A stretch of 7,160 nt of DNA. Origin: Urinicoccus sp. GTDB lineage: Bacteria; Bacillota; Clostridia; Tissierellales; Peptoniphilaceae. Position numbers and translations under genes: made by a program. The stretch spans positions 1 through 7,160 of the forward strand of contig JASBZN010000056.1 of the NCBI GenBank assembly GCA_029983435.1. Reading direction: 5' to 3'. A model generated the notes under the pieces. That model saw only the letters and a list, made by a program, of their open reading frames with translations. It searched no databases and was not told where the DNA came from. Below, one piece after another: positions 1-5,078 of this stretch (position 1 is its first letter; each line of letters starts with the position of its first letter).

Positions 1-883
1 GTAAATAGCTAGCGGATCCGTCTACTAGGGATTTTGTTTCCACCACGTCGCCAGCAGCGTAAATATCTGGGATATTGGTTTCCATATGGGAGTCGGTGAC
101 AATGGCTCCGAAGTCTCCAATTTCGATGCCGATTTCCTCAGCTAAGGCGACATTGGGGCGGACTCCTGTGGCCAATAAAATAAAGTCACTTTCAAGGGTC
201 CGACCATCTTCCAAGTGGAGAGTTTTGCCGTCAATGGCTGTGAGTCTAGCATCTCGAATAATTTCTACATGGTAGCGGTTTAGTTCCGCTTCAAGATAGG
301 GAGTCATTTCGAGGCTTAGATTAGAAATTTGCTTAGATACAAGGAGTTTCACCTTATAGCCTAGCTTGGTAAAGGTCTCTACCATTTCCAAACCGATAAA
401 GCCAGACCCCACAACACAGACACTGGACCCCTTGGGCATACAACAAGTTAGTTCTTGGTGGATGGCCAACATGTCCTCTATCTTTCGAAGGGTAAAGACA
501 TTGTCTTGGTCCTTGCCTTCAATGGGAGGAATAAAGGGTTGGGCCCCTGTTGCAATAAGGAGCTTGTCATAGTGGTCTTGAAAAACTTGGCCTGTTTTTA
601 AATTTCGAACGTCTAGAGTTTTTTCTTGGGGGTGGATTTTTTCAATGCGGTGGCGGATAAATACCTGGGTCCCATAGTGGTTTTTGAAATAGTCGGGGTC
701 CCGGGGAGCAATGTCATCTTCTTCGTCTGTCCAGTCTCCAATAACATAGGGCATATTACAAGCCGAGTAGGAAATGTAGGAGGACTCTTCGTAGATGACC
801 AGTTCCCAATCTTCTTTTAAACGGGATAACTTGGCTGCAGCAGCAGATCCAGCTGCCACGCCGCCAATAATGATGACTTTCAT
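1..883 (-). CDS. CoA-disulfide reductase / NADH oxidase family flavoprotein (partial, C-terminus off the left edge)
   Basis: Read from the ATG at 883 down to base 1, this frame is open for 294 residues with no stop; the C-terminal dimerisation domain lies outside the window. The N-terminus has the FAD dinucleotide fold with GGVAAG at residues 7-12, typical of the CoA-disulfide reductase/NADH oxidase subgroup. It is followed by SYSACNMPY (38-46), whose single cysteine C42 matches the lone redox-active cysteine of CoA-disulfide reductases rather than the CxxxxC pair of glutathione or lipoamide reductases. ATG at 111-113, a second nucleotide fold GSGFIG (159-164) and YAAGDV (275-280, FAD ribityl contact) complete the pattern. 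No acidic residue is evident after the second beta strand (LLVSK), which hints at NADPH use; this is inference. The likely role is cytoplasmic reduction of CoA disulfide or a related persulfide/disulfide, or of oxygen or peroxide; sequence alone cannot decide. An AAAGGA ribosome site lies at 891-896, and the gene is divergent from the carboxypeptidase. Confidence 0.85.
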   Translation of the reverse strand, partial: MKVIIIGGVAAGSAAAAKLSRLKEDWELVIYEESSYISYSACNMPYVIGDWTDEEDDIAPRDPDYFKNHYGTQVFIRHRIEKIHPQEKTLDVRNLKTGQVFQDHYDKLLIATGAQPFIPPIEGKDQDNVFTLRKIEDMLAIHQELTCCMPKGSSVCVVGSGFIGLEMVETFTKLGYKVKLLVSKQISNLSLEMTPYLEAELNRYHVEIIRDARLTAIDGKTLHLEDGRTLESDFILLATGVRPNVALAEEIGIEIGDFGAIVTDSHMETNIPDIYAAGDVVETKSLVDGSASYL

Positions 884-923
884 GGTTTATTCCTTTCTTT
901 TACAGCGTTTACAATTTAATTTA

Positions 924-933
924 TTTATACCCA
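924..933 (-). promoter_or_regulatory. Possible -10 region of the disulfide reductase promoter
   Basis: On the minus strand this reads TGGGTATAAA, with TATAAA as the -10 candidate, about 40 bases before the start codon. No good -35 box is present 16-18 bases upstream (TTTTAA is the best). The same TGGGTATAA string also forms the -10 region of the peroxiredoxin gene. The assignment is by eye only. Confidence 0.35.
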
Positions 934-959
934 GAAAAAAAGTAATTTAAAATGGGACT

Positions 960-987
960 TTTTCCTTTTAGGGAAAACTGATACAAT
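960..987 (+). promoter_or_regulatory. Extended -10 promoter of the D,D-carboxypeptidase gene, with an upstream inverted repeat
   Basis: TGATACAAT at 979-987 is an extended -10 element (TGn plus TACAAT) with no recognisable -35 box. It would start transcription near 994, just before the AGAGGTGG ribosome site (1002-1009), giving a leader of about 19 bases. An inverted repeat, TTTTCC (960-965), six bases, then GGAAAA (972-977), sits where the -35 box and spacer would be and could be a regulator site. Confidence 0.5.
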
Positions 988-1012
988 AGGAGGGAATGAA
1001 AAGAGGTGGACT

Positions 1013-2344
1013 ATGCGTAAAAAAATCAGCTTGTTTTTGGCCTTTTTACTCCTGGGTCAAGGGCAGGTTCTTTATGCAAAAACAGAAACAAAAGAAGTGG
1101 GTCCCAATCCCCAGACTCCAGTGGTGGAAGAACAAATCCCTCCAGACCTAGTAAGAAACCAAGATTTTTTAGTTCCTACAAGCCAAGGTGTCTTGCAGGG
1201 AAACTTAAAAGAGGCCAAGGAGATTCAAGAACTTTCTCAAAAACCCTCTTGGGAGTTGGCTTCCAATTACCTGATAGGAGACTATGAAACAGGTACCATC
1301 TTGGAAGGTCACCAAATGGACCAAGTTGTGGCCCTAGCCTCTACATCGAAACTCGTGAGCCTATATGTTATTTTAGATGGAGTTCGGGACGGAAAATTAA
1401 AGCTAGAAGATACCCTGGTCATGGACCATGAAGTCACTAGCCTTACGGGGTCTACCCTTAAGTCCAAAGAAGGGGACCAATTTACCGTAGACCATTTAAT
1501 AGATGCTGTCGTTATTGTTTCTGCCAACGATGCCGTGACAGCCTTAGGAAAAAAACTAGCAGGGTCCACAGAGGGCTTTGTAGCCATGATGAATAAAAAG
1601 TGCCAAGACTTGGGACTTACCCATGCCCACATGGTAAACCCCCATGGCCTGACAGACTATACCCTAGAAGACTACAATAAAATGACGGTAGAGGAACTTT
1701 TTACCCTAACTAGGTCCTTAATCAAAGACCATCCAGAAATTTTAACTCGGACCAAAAAAGCCCTACTGGAAGATCCCAACCGGTCTTTTTTGGCCTATAA
1801 TACCAACCCTCTTTTAGGGATTGTCAAGGGAGTAGATGGGTTAAAAACAGGCTATACCAATGCCTCTGGCAGGTGCCTAGTGGCAACAGCCATGCCCCCT
1901 AGCATCCGTGGGGTGACAGAACCCATGCGGCTTATTTCCATTACCATGGGGTCTCCGTCCAACATGGCTCGGTTTGTTGTGGCGAAGCGGCTCATGGACC
2001 ATAGTCTACGGACTTATTCGAAACGCTTGGTAGCGGCAAAAGACCAAGCCATAACGCAAGTTCCCGTTTTAGAAGGAAGAGAAAAGCGGGTGGATGTTTT
2101 TCCTGTGAAAGATTTTTCTATCCTATGGGATGGGAAGGAAAAAATTACGAAGAAGCTGGATGTTAGTCCCCTGACACCTCCCTTAAAGGCCCATAGTCAG
2201 GTGGGACAGGCCCGATACTATCAAGATGGTGAACTGGTGGCGACCCTTCCCTTGGAGATTCGCCAAGATGTGGAACCGGAAAACATTCTTGTTCGCTTGC
2301 AAAAACATCTCTACCAAGCCTTTTTACAAATTGAAAATGCCTAG
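1013..2344 (+). CDS. D-alanyl-D-alanine carboxypeptidase (peptidase S11, PBP5/DacA type), secreted
   Basis: This 443-residue penicillin-binding protein trims the terminal D-alanine from peptidoglycan stem peptides outside the membrane, limiting cross-linking. A signal peptide is clear: MRKK, a hydrophobic core to about residue 20, and a likely cut after A22 (LYA). The three serine-acyltransferase motifs are present in order: S110-T-S-K113 with the nucleophilic serine, S170-A-N172, and K278-T-G280. The region from about 345 to 420 resembles the beta-rich PBP5 C-terminal domain, and the last 20 residues could be an amphipathic membrane-associating helix. About 60 residues, rich in Pro and Glu near the start, separate the signal peptide from the catalytic fold, longer than in E. 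coli PBP5. The ATG at 1013 is chosen because it follows AGAGGTGG (1002-1009) and begins the signal peptide directly. The tRNA gene lies 42 bases downstream with no terminator between. Family assignment is firm; which dac paralogue it is cannot be told. Confidence 0.93.
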   Translation: MRKKISLFLAFLLLGQGQVLYAKTETKEVGPNPQTPVVEEQIPPDLVRNQDFLVPTSQGVLQGNLKEAKEIQELSQKPSWELASNYLIGDYETGTILEGHQMDQVVALASTSKLVSLYVILDGVRDGKLKLEDTLVMDHEVTSLTGSTLKSKEGDQFTVDHLIDAVVIVSANDAVTALGKKLAGSTEGFVAMMNKKCQDLGLTHAHMVNPHGLTDYTLEDYNKMTVEELFTLTRSLIKDHPEILTRTKKALLEDPNRSFLAYNTNPLLGIVKGVDGLKTGYTNASGRCLVATAMPPSIRGVTEPMRLISITMGSPSNMARFVVAKRLMDHSLRTYSKRLVAAKDQAITQVPVLEGREKRVDVFPVKDFSILWDGKEKITKKLDVSPLTPPLKAHSQVGQARYYQDGELVATLPLEIRQDVEPENILVRLQKHLYQAFLQIENA

Positions 2345-2362
2345 AAAAAGAAGCAGGTTTTG

Positions 2363-2371
2363 TGCTATAAT
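2363..2371 (+). promoter_or_regulatory. Extended -10 promoter of tRNA-Arg
   Basis: TGCTATAAT is a perfect -10 hexamer with a TGn extension, 15 bases before the mature tRNA 5' end. No -35 box is visible at the usual distance; TTGAAA at 2331-2336 is 29 bases away, too far. Transcription would start near 2378. Confidence 0.65.
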
Positions 2372-2386
2372 AGACTTTACGTACAT

Positions 2387-2463
2387 GGACCTGTAGCTCA
2401 GGTGGATAGAGCGGTGCCCTCCTAAGGCACGTGCCGGGGGTTCGAATCCTCTCAGGTCCGCCA
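2387..2463 (+). tRNA. tRNA-Arg (anticodon CCU)
   Basis: A complete 77-base cloverleaf folds by hand. The acceptor stem GGACCTG (2387-2393) pairs perfectly with CAGGTCC (2453-2459); the discriminator is G2460 and CCA (2461-2463) is encoded. The D arm uses GCTC/GAGC. The anticodon stem GTGCC/GGCAC encloses the loop CTCCTAA (2419-2425), giving anticodon CCU at 2421-2423, which reads the arginine codon AGG. The T arm GGGGG/CCTCT has two G-U pairs around TTCGAAT. It has its own extended -10 promoter but could also be transcribed from the carboxypeptidase promoter and be cut out by RNases P and Z. Confidence 0.97.
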
Positions 2464-2469
2464 AAGGAG

Positions 2470-2514
2470 AAAAGTCGTGTTAATGGTTAAAATCAACCAC
2501 TAACACGACTTTTT
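2470..2514. terminator. Two-way intrinsic terminator between tRNA-Arg and the hydroxyacid dehydrogenase
   Basis: A long hairpin: 13 perfect pairs between AAAAGTCGTGTTA (2470-2482) and TAACACGACTTTT (2501-2513), one A/C mismatch, then TGGTT/AACCA and a six-base loop (2489-2494). The plus-strand side ends in five T and begins seven bases after the tRNA CCA. On the minus strand the hairpin ends in TTTT and begins at the dehydrogenase stop codon, so it can serve both converging transcripts. Confidence 0.88.
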
Positions 2515-3463
2515 AATTGATCTGATTGGTAAGTTTTTCTCCTTGGGCAAAGGCTAGAAGGTTATCTCGGGCGTTTTCCCCCATTTCCATCCGGGCAGCA
2601 TAGGTGGCATTACCAAGGTGGGGAGATAGGATCACTGTATCCATCTTTAAAAGATCTGGGTGGACCTTGGGTTCAAATTCATAGACATCTAAGGCGGCAC
2701 CAGCAATTTTTTTATTTTTTAAGGCCTGAACCAAGGCTTCTTCATGGACAATGGGTCCTCGGGAGGCGTTAATAAGAATGGCTGTTTCTTTCATTTTTTC
2801 CAGAGCTTGTGTGGAAATAAGGTGGTGGAGAGCTGGTACATAGGCAGTGTGGAGGCTGATAAAGTCGGATTTCTCTAAAAGGCTATCTAGGTCCACATAG
2901 GTGAGGTTTTCTTCTTCTAAATCCACCTTTCGGTGTCTGGAATAGTAGATAACCTCCATGCCAAAAGCCAGGGCCCGCTTGGCAACTTCATAGCCGATAT
3001 GACCCAGGCCTATAATCCCTAGGACTTTTCCTTGGAGCTGTTGACCCAAATAAAAGGTGGGTCGCCAACCCTTAAATTCTCCTTGACGAAGGAGCTGGTC
3101 TCCAGGAAGGAGATGGCGGGCTGCTGCCAAGAGGAGGCAAAAGCTAAGTTCTGCTGTAGAAACAGCAGAAGAAGGGGCAGGAGCATTGGTAACGGCAATG
3201 CCTTTTTCTTCAGCGTAGCCTATGTCGATGTTGTCAAAGCCTGCTCCATAGTTAGCTACAAGCTTTAATTTTTTTCCAGCATCCAGGATATCTCTATCAA
3301 TTTTATCGGATAGGGGACACAAAAGAGCATCTGCATCCTGGATTCTTTCTTTTATTTCCTCTGGACTTAAAGGATCTAGAGAATCGTGGTAATCTAGGGA
3401 ATAAACTGCTTTTAAGTCTTCAAGAATGGTTTTTGGAATTTGACTGCTAATAAATAACTTCAT
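2513..3463 (-). CDS. D-isomer-specific 2-hydroxyacid dehydrogenase, NAD(P)-dependent
   Basis: This 316-residue cytoplasmic oxidoreductase should interconvert a 2-oxoacid and a D-2-hydroxyacid. It has the family's two-domain plan: a catalytic N-terminal part with NYGAGFDNID (71-80), the nucleotide-binding motif GLGHIG (152-157), and the catalytic triad R235 (in NASRGP), E264 (in DVYEFEP) and H282 (in SPHLGNAT). The second beta strand ends in YYSRHRK (173-179) with Ser-Arg instead of an acidic residue, as in NADPH-preferring glyoxylate/hydroxypyruvate or 2-ketogluconate reductases. Cofactor preference is therefore inferred to be NADPH. Substrate cannot be read from the sequence; glyoxylate, hydroxypyruvate or 2-ketogluconate are the plausible ones, and the length excludes a serine-pathway PGDH with an ACT domain. 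The start follows a strong AGGAGGT (3468-3474) with a four-base gap. The stop codon lies inside the shared terminator, and the gene is divergent from the YhfC-type gene. Confidence 0.9.
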   Translation of the reverse strand: MKLFISSQIPKTILEDLKAVYSLDYHDSLDPLSPEEIKERIQDADALLCPLSDKIDRDILDAGKKLKLVANYGAGFDNIDIGYAEEKGIAVTNAPAPSSAVSTAELSFCLLLAAARHLLPGDQLLRQGEFKGWRPTFYLGQQLQGKVLGIIGLGHIGYEVAKRALAFGMEVIYYSRHRKVDLEEENLTYVDLDSLLEKSDFISLHTAYVPALHHLISTQALEKMKETAILINASRGPIVHEEALVQALKNKKIAGAALDVYEFEPKVHPDLLKMDTVILSPHLGNATYAARMEMGENARDNLLAFAQGEKLTNQIN

Positions 3464-3481
3464 AAAGACCTCCTTTTCTTT

Positions 3482-3490
3482 AGTCTACCA
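3482..3490 (-). promoter_or_regulatory. Possible extended -10 promoter of the hydroxyacid dehydrogenase
   Basis: On the minus strand this reads TGGTAGACT, a TGn element plus an imperfect -10. Transcription would begin about 12 bases before the start codon, just including the ribosome site. That is tight, but similarly short leaders are inferred for the carboxypeptidase and ABC-F genes. No -35 box is visible. Confidence 0.3.
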
Positions 3491-3518
3491 TATTTTTATC
3501 GGAGATTGGACGTCTTTG

Positions 3519-3527
3519 TGGTAGAAT
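3519..3527 (+). promoter_or_regulatory. Possible extended -10 promoter of the YhfC-type gene
   Basis: TGGTAGAAT is a TGn element plus TAGAAT, 63 bases before the start codon, without a matching -35 box (TCGGAG at 17 bases). It mirrors the minus-strand TGGTAGACT at 3482-3490, so the divergent pair appears to use closely similar elements back to back. Confidence 0.4.
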
Positions 3528-3590
3528 AACCAGAGAGAATAAAATTTTTGAAGCTTAGGAAAAGAGAAAAGAAACCTTAAGGAGGATCTT

Positions 3591-4400
3591 ATGTTTACAA
3601 ACCAACAAGTGTATGGACAACTGGCCCTGGGTCTTGCCTGTATTTTGATTCCTTTGGCTAGTATGGTCTATTTAAAGGTGAAAAAGCAGGGCTTCATACG
3701 CTATGCTCTTTATGGAGCTTTGGTCTTTTTCTTTTTTGCCCTGACCCTGGAAAGGTTTCTTCATGGCATGGTTCTACCTCAAATAGACATTCAGACCCAA
3801 CCCTGGATCTATGCTCTTTATGGGGCTCTTGCAGCAGCTGTTTTTGAAGAAATTCCTCGCTACTTTGTCCTGAAAGGACTCGATAAAAAAGACAAGGTCA
3901 CTTTGGTGGATTCTCTCCAATATGGCCTAGGCCACGGTGGTTTTGAAATGATGATTTTGGTGGGAATATCTTGTATCAGTAACTTCCTTTTAGAAAAAAA
4001 GATTAATGAGGTGGGATTGAATGGGATTTTAAAGGGACTTCCTATTCCTTATCAAGGGCAAGTCAAGGTGAGTGTGGAAGCCTTAAAAGCCTTTCAAGGA
4101 ACAGATTATTTTCTTCCTTTAATAGAGCGGCTTTTATCTTTAAGTTTTCATATCACCATGGGGGTCTTTGCCTTTTTCTTGCTACGGGGAATCCTGAAAA
4201 AATCGGGGCTTTTTTGGATGGTCTTTTTGCATTTTATAGTGGACTTGCCAGCAGGTCTTTACCAGGCGGGAAAAATTAAATCTCTAGGGCCTGTTTACGG
4301 AGTCTACCTAGTCTTGATTCTGGTTCTTGCTTACTTTTTAAGAAGCCAGTGGAAAAAAGCAATCCTTACAAGGGACCAAGAAGAGCAAGGGGGAATCTAG
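3591..4400 (+). CDS. YhfC-family putative glutamic-type intramembrane protease
   Basis: A 269-residue polytopic membrane protein with about seven hydrophobic segments (roughly 8-27, 36-58, 72-90, 117-133, 181-200, 206-222 and 235-251). Conserved polar residues lie within or at the edges of these segments: E86-E87 with R90 in FEEIPRY, the block GLGHGGFE (112-119) with H115 and E119, H187 in SFHITMG, and H214 with D218 in LHFIVDLP. This pattern of EE..R plus membrane histidines is that of the YhfC family, related to PrsW and CPBP-type putative glutamic intramembrane proteases. A membrane-embedded peptidase is therefore the best call; substrate and physiological role are unknown. The hydrophilic stretch 134-175 is probably a loop. 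AAGGAGG (3580-3586) four bases before the ATG fixes the start. No terminator follows, so transcription may continue into the peroxiredoxin gene 145 bases downstream. Confidence 0.78.
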   Translation: MFTNQQVYGQLALGLACILIPLASMVYLKVKKQGFIRYALYGALVFFFFALTLERFLHGMVLPQIDIQTQPWIYALYGALAAAVFEEIPRYFVLKGLDKKDKVTLVDSLQYGLGHGGFEMMILVGISCISNFLLEKKINEVGLNGILKGLPIPYQGQVKVSVEALKAFQGTDYFLPLIERLLSLSFHITMGVFAFFLLRGILKKSGLFWMVFLHFIVDLPAGLYQAGKIKSLGPVYGVYLVLILVLAYFLRSQWKKAILTRDQEEQGGI

Positions 4401-4422
4401 AAATAAGGGCACCAGAAAAGGC

Positions 4423-4437
4423 TTGAAAAAATTTCAA
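4423..4437. repeat. Short inverted repeat in the peroxiredoxin upstream region
   Basis: TTGAAA (4423-4428), three A, TTTCAA (4432-4437): a perfect 6-3-6 inverted repeat upstream of the promoter. No T-run follows, so it does not look like a terminator for the upstream membrane protein. It could be a protein site or simply chance in A/T-rich DNA. Confidence 0.4.
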
Positions 4438-4440
4438 AAG

Positions 4441-4481
4441 TTTCCAAAAGACTTGGGATAATTTCCATAAATTGGGTATAA
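4441..4481 (+). repeat. Imperfect tandem direct repeat spanning the peroxiredoxin promoter
   Basis: Two roughly 20-base copies (4441-4460 and 4462-4481) share TTTCCA, then A/T-rich bases, then TTGGG and ATAA. The second copy loses two bases in the middle and gains a T before ATAA. Each copy also carries a CCA...TGG mini-inverted repeat (CCAA/TTGG at 4444-4456; CCA/TGG at 4465-4475). The second copy contains the -10 box. Confidence 0.5.
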
Positions 4482-4482
4482 G
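4453..4482 (+). promoter_or_regulatory. Probable promoter of the peroxiredoxin gene
   Basis: TTGGGA (4453-4458), an 18-base spacer and TATAAG (4477-4482) form a moderate vegetative promoter. Transcription would start near 4489, giving a leader of about 57 bases that carries the palindrome at 4498-4520 and the AGGAGG ribosome site at 4533-4538. Confidence 0.5.
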
Positions 4483-4497
4483 AGAAAAGAGAAGATA

Positions 4498-4520
4498 TGC
4501 TTTTAAAAATTTTAAAAGCA
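4498..4520. promoter_or_regulatory. Perfect 23-base palindrome in the peroxiredoxin leader, operator candidate
   Basis: The arm TGCTTTTAAAA (4498-4508), one central A (4509) and its exact reverse complement TTTTAAAAGCA (4510-4520) make an 11-1-11 palindrome. It lies just downstream of the inferred transcription start and 12 bases before the ribosome site. The odd centre suits a dimeric repressor binding DNA. The inner 7-1-7 part has the layout of a PerR/Fur box but matches the Bacillus PerR consensus at only about 4 of 7 bases per arm, so no regulator is named. In RNA it would form a weak A/U hairpin. Confidence 0.6.
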
Positions 4521-4545
4521 CTTGAATTTCTAAGGAGGAAATAGA

Positions 4546-5025
4546 ATGGCTATTATTGAAAAAGGACAAAAAGCACCAAGTTTTGATTTAACAAATCAAA
4601 GAGGAGAACACGTTAAATTAGAAGATTTTAAAGGAAAAAATCTCTTATTATCTTGGCATCCCTTGGCTTTCACTCCCGTTTGTACTGACCAAATGAGAGA
4701 CTTAGAAGCAAACTACGAATATTTCCAAGATCACGATACAGACGTTGTTGGAATTAGTGTTGACCCACAACCTACTAAAAAAGCCTGGGCTGTTAGTTTG
4801 TGCTTAGGTAACTTAGATATTCTTTCAGACTTTAAACCTCTAGGAGAAGTATCCAAGGCCTATGGTATTTGGAAAGATCATTCTGGAGCATCTGGACGTG
4901 CAGTTGTTCTTATTGGACCAGACGGAACTGTTTTATGGTCTCATGAATATGAAGATTCTATTAAACCAGATATCGAAAAGATTAAAGAGCTTGTTGCAAA
5001 CTGCAAGAGATCTCATCTAGACTAA
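4546..5025 (+). CDS. Peroxiredoxin, AhpC/TSA (PrxQ/BCP-like) family
   Basis: This 159-residue thioredoxin-fold enzyme reduces hydrogen peroxide and organic hydroperoxides in the cytoplasm. The active-site segment PLAFTPVCTDQM (39-50) holds T43, P44 and the peroxidatic C46; R118 (SGRAV) is the matching conserved arginine. There is no cysteine five residues after C46, so it is not the adjacent-cysteine BCP type. C86 in VSLCLGNLDILSDF falls in the expected third helix, where some PrxQ enzymes carry the resolving cysteine, and C153 lies near the C-terminus. An atypical two-cysteine C46-C86 mechanism is plausible but inferred; a one-cysteine AhpE-like enzyme is the alternative. Codon use stands out: all eleven glycines are GGA or GGT, and no GGG or GGC appears, unlike the neighbours, consistent with high expression. 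AGGAGG (4533-4538) seven bases before the ATG fixes the start. The gene has its own probable promoter and palindrome. Confidence 0.92.
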   Translation: MAIIEKGQKAPSFDLTNQRGEHVKLEDFKGKNLLLSWHPLAFTPVCTDQMRDLEANYEYFQDHDTDVVGISVDPQPTKKAWAVSLCLGNLDILSDFKPLGEVSKAYGIWKDHSGASGRAVVLIGPDGTVLWSHEYEDSIKPDIEKIKELVANCKRSHLD

Positions 5026-5040
5026 GAAGTAAAATAAGTA

Positions 5041-5078
5041 AAAAACCGGAAAGTTACAAGTAACTTTCCGGTTTTTTT
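5041..5078. terminator. Two-way intrinsic terminator between peroxiredoxin and the ABC-F gene
   Basis: A 16-pair perfect hairpin, arms 5041-5056 and 5061-5076 with a GC-rich CCGG and a CAAG loop. It is followed on the plus strand by a run of seven T (5072-5078), and on the minus strand by TTTTTT (complement of 5040-5045). It lies 15 bases after the peroxiredoxin stop codon and directly abuts the ABC-F stop codon, so it serves both converging genes. Confidence 0.95.

Noticed and set aside
75..820. Three plus-strand open frames of 64-68 residues at the left edge
   Set aside because: They are antisense to the continuous 294-residue flavoprotein frame, which carries all the expected motifs.
884..1012. 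Rex operator upstream of the disulfide reductase
   Set aside because: I looked for TTGTGAA or TTGTTAA half-sites with a four-base centre here and in the other intergenic regions and found none; TTGTAAAC on the minus strand lacks a partner half-site.
996..1150. Alternative ATG at 996 preceded by AGGAGG, opening a roughly 50-codon frame overlapping the carboxypeptidase start
   Set aside because: The spacing of AGGAGG to this ATG is too short, the motif sits at the inferred transcription start, and the product is an out-of-frame reading of the signal-peptide region with no recognisable features.
1309..1632. 107-residue minus-strand open frame inside the carboxypeptidase gene
   Set aside because: It lies antisense to the conserved active-site region of a clear gene, has no ribosome site of note and resembles no family I know.
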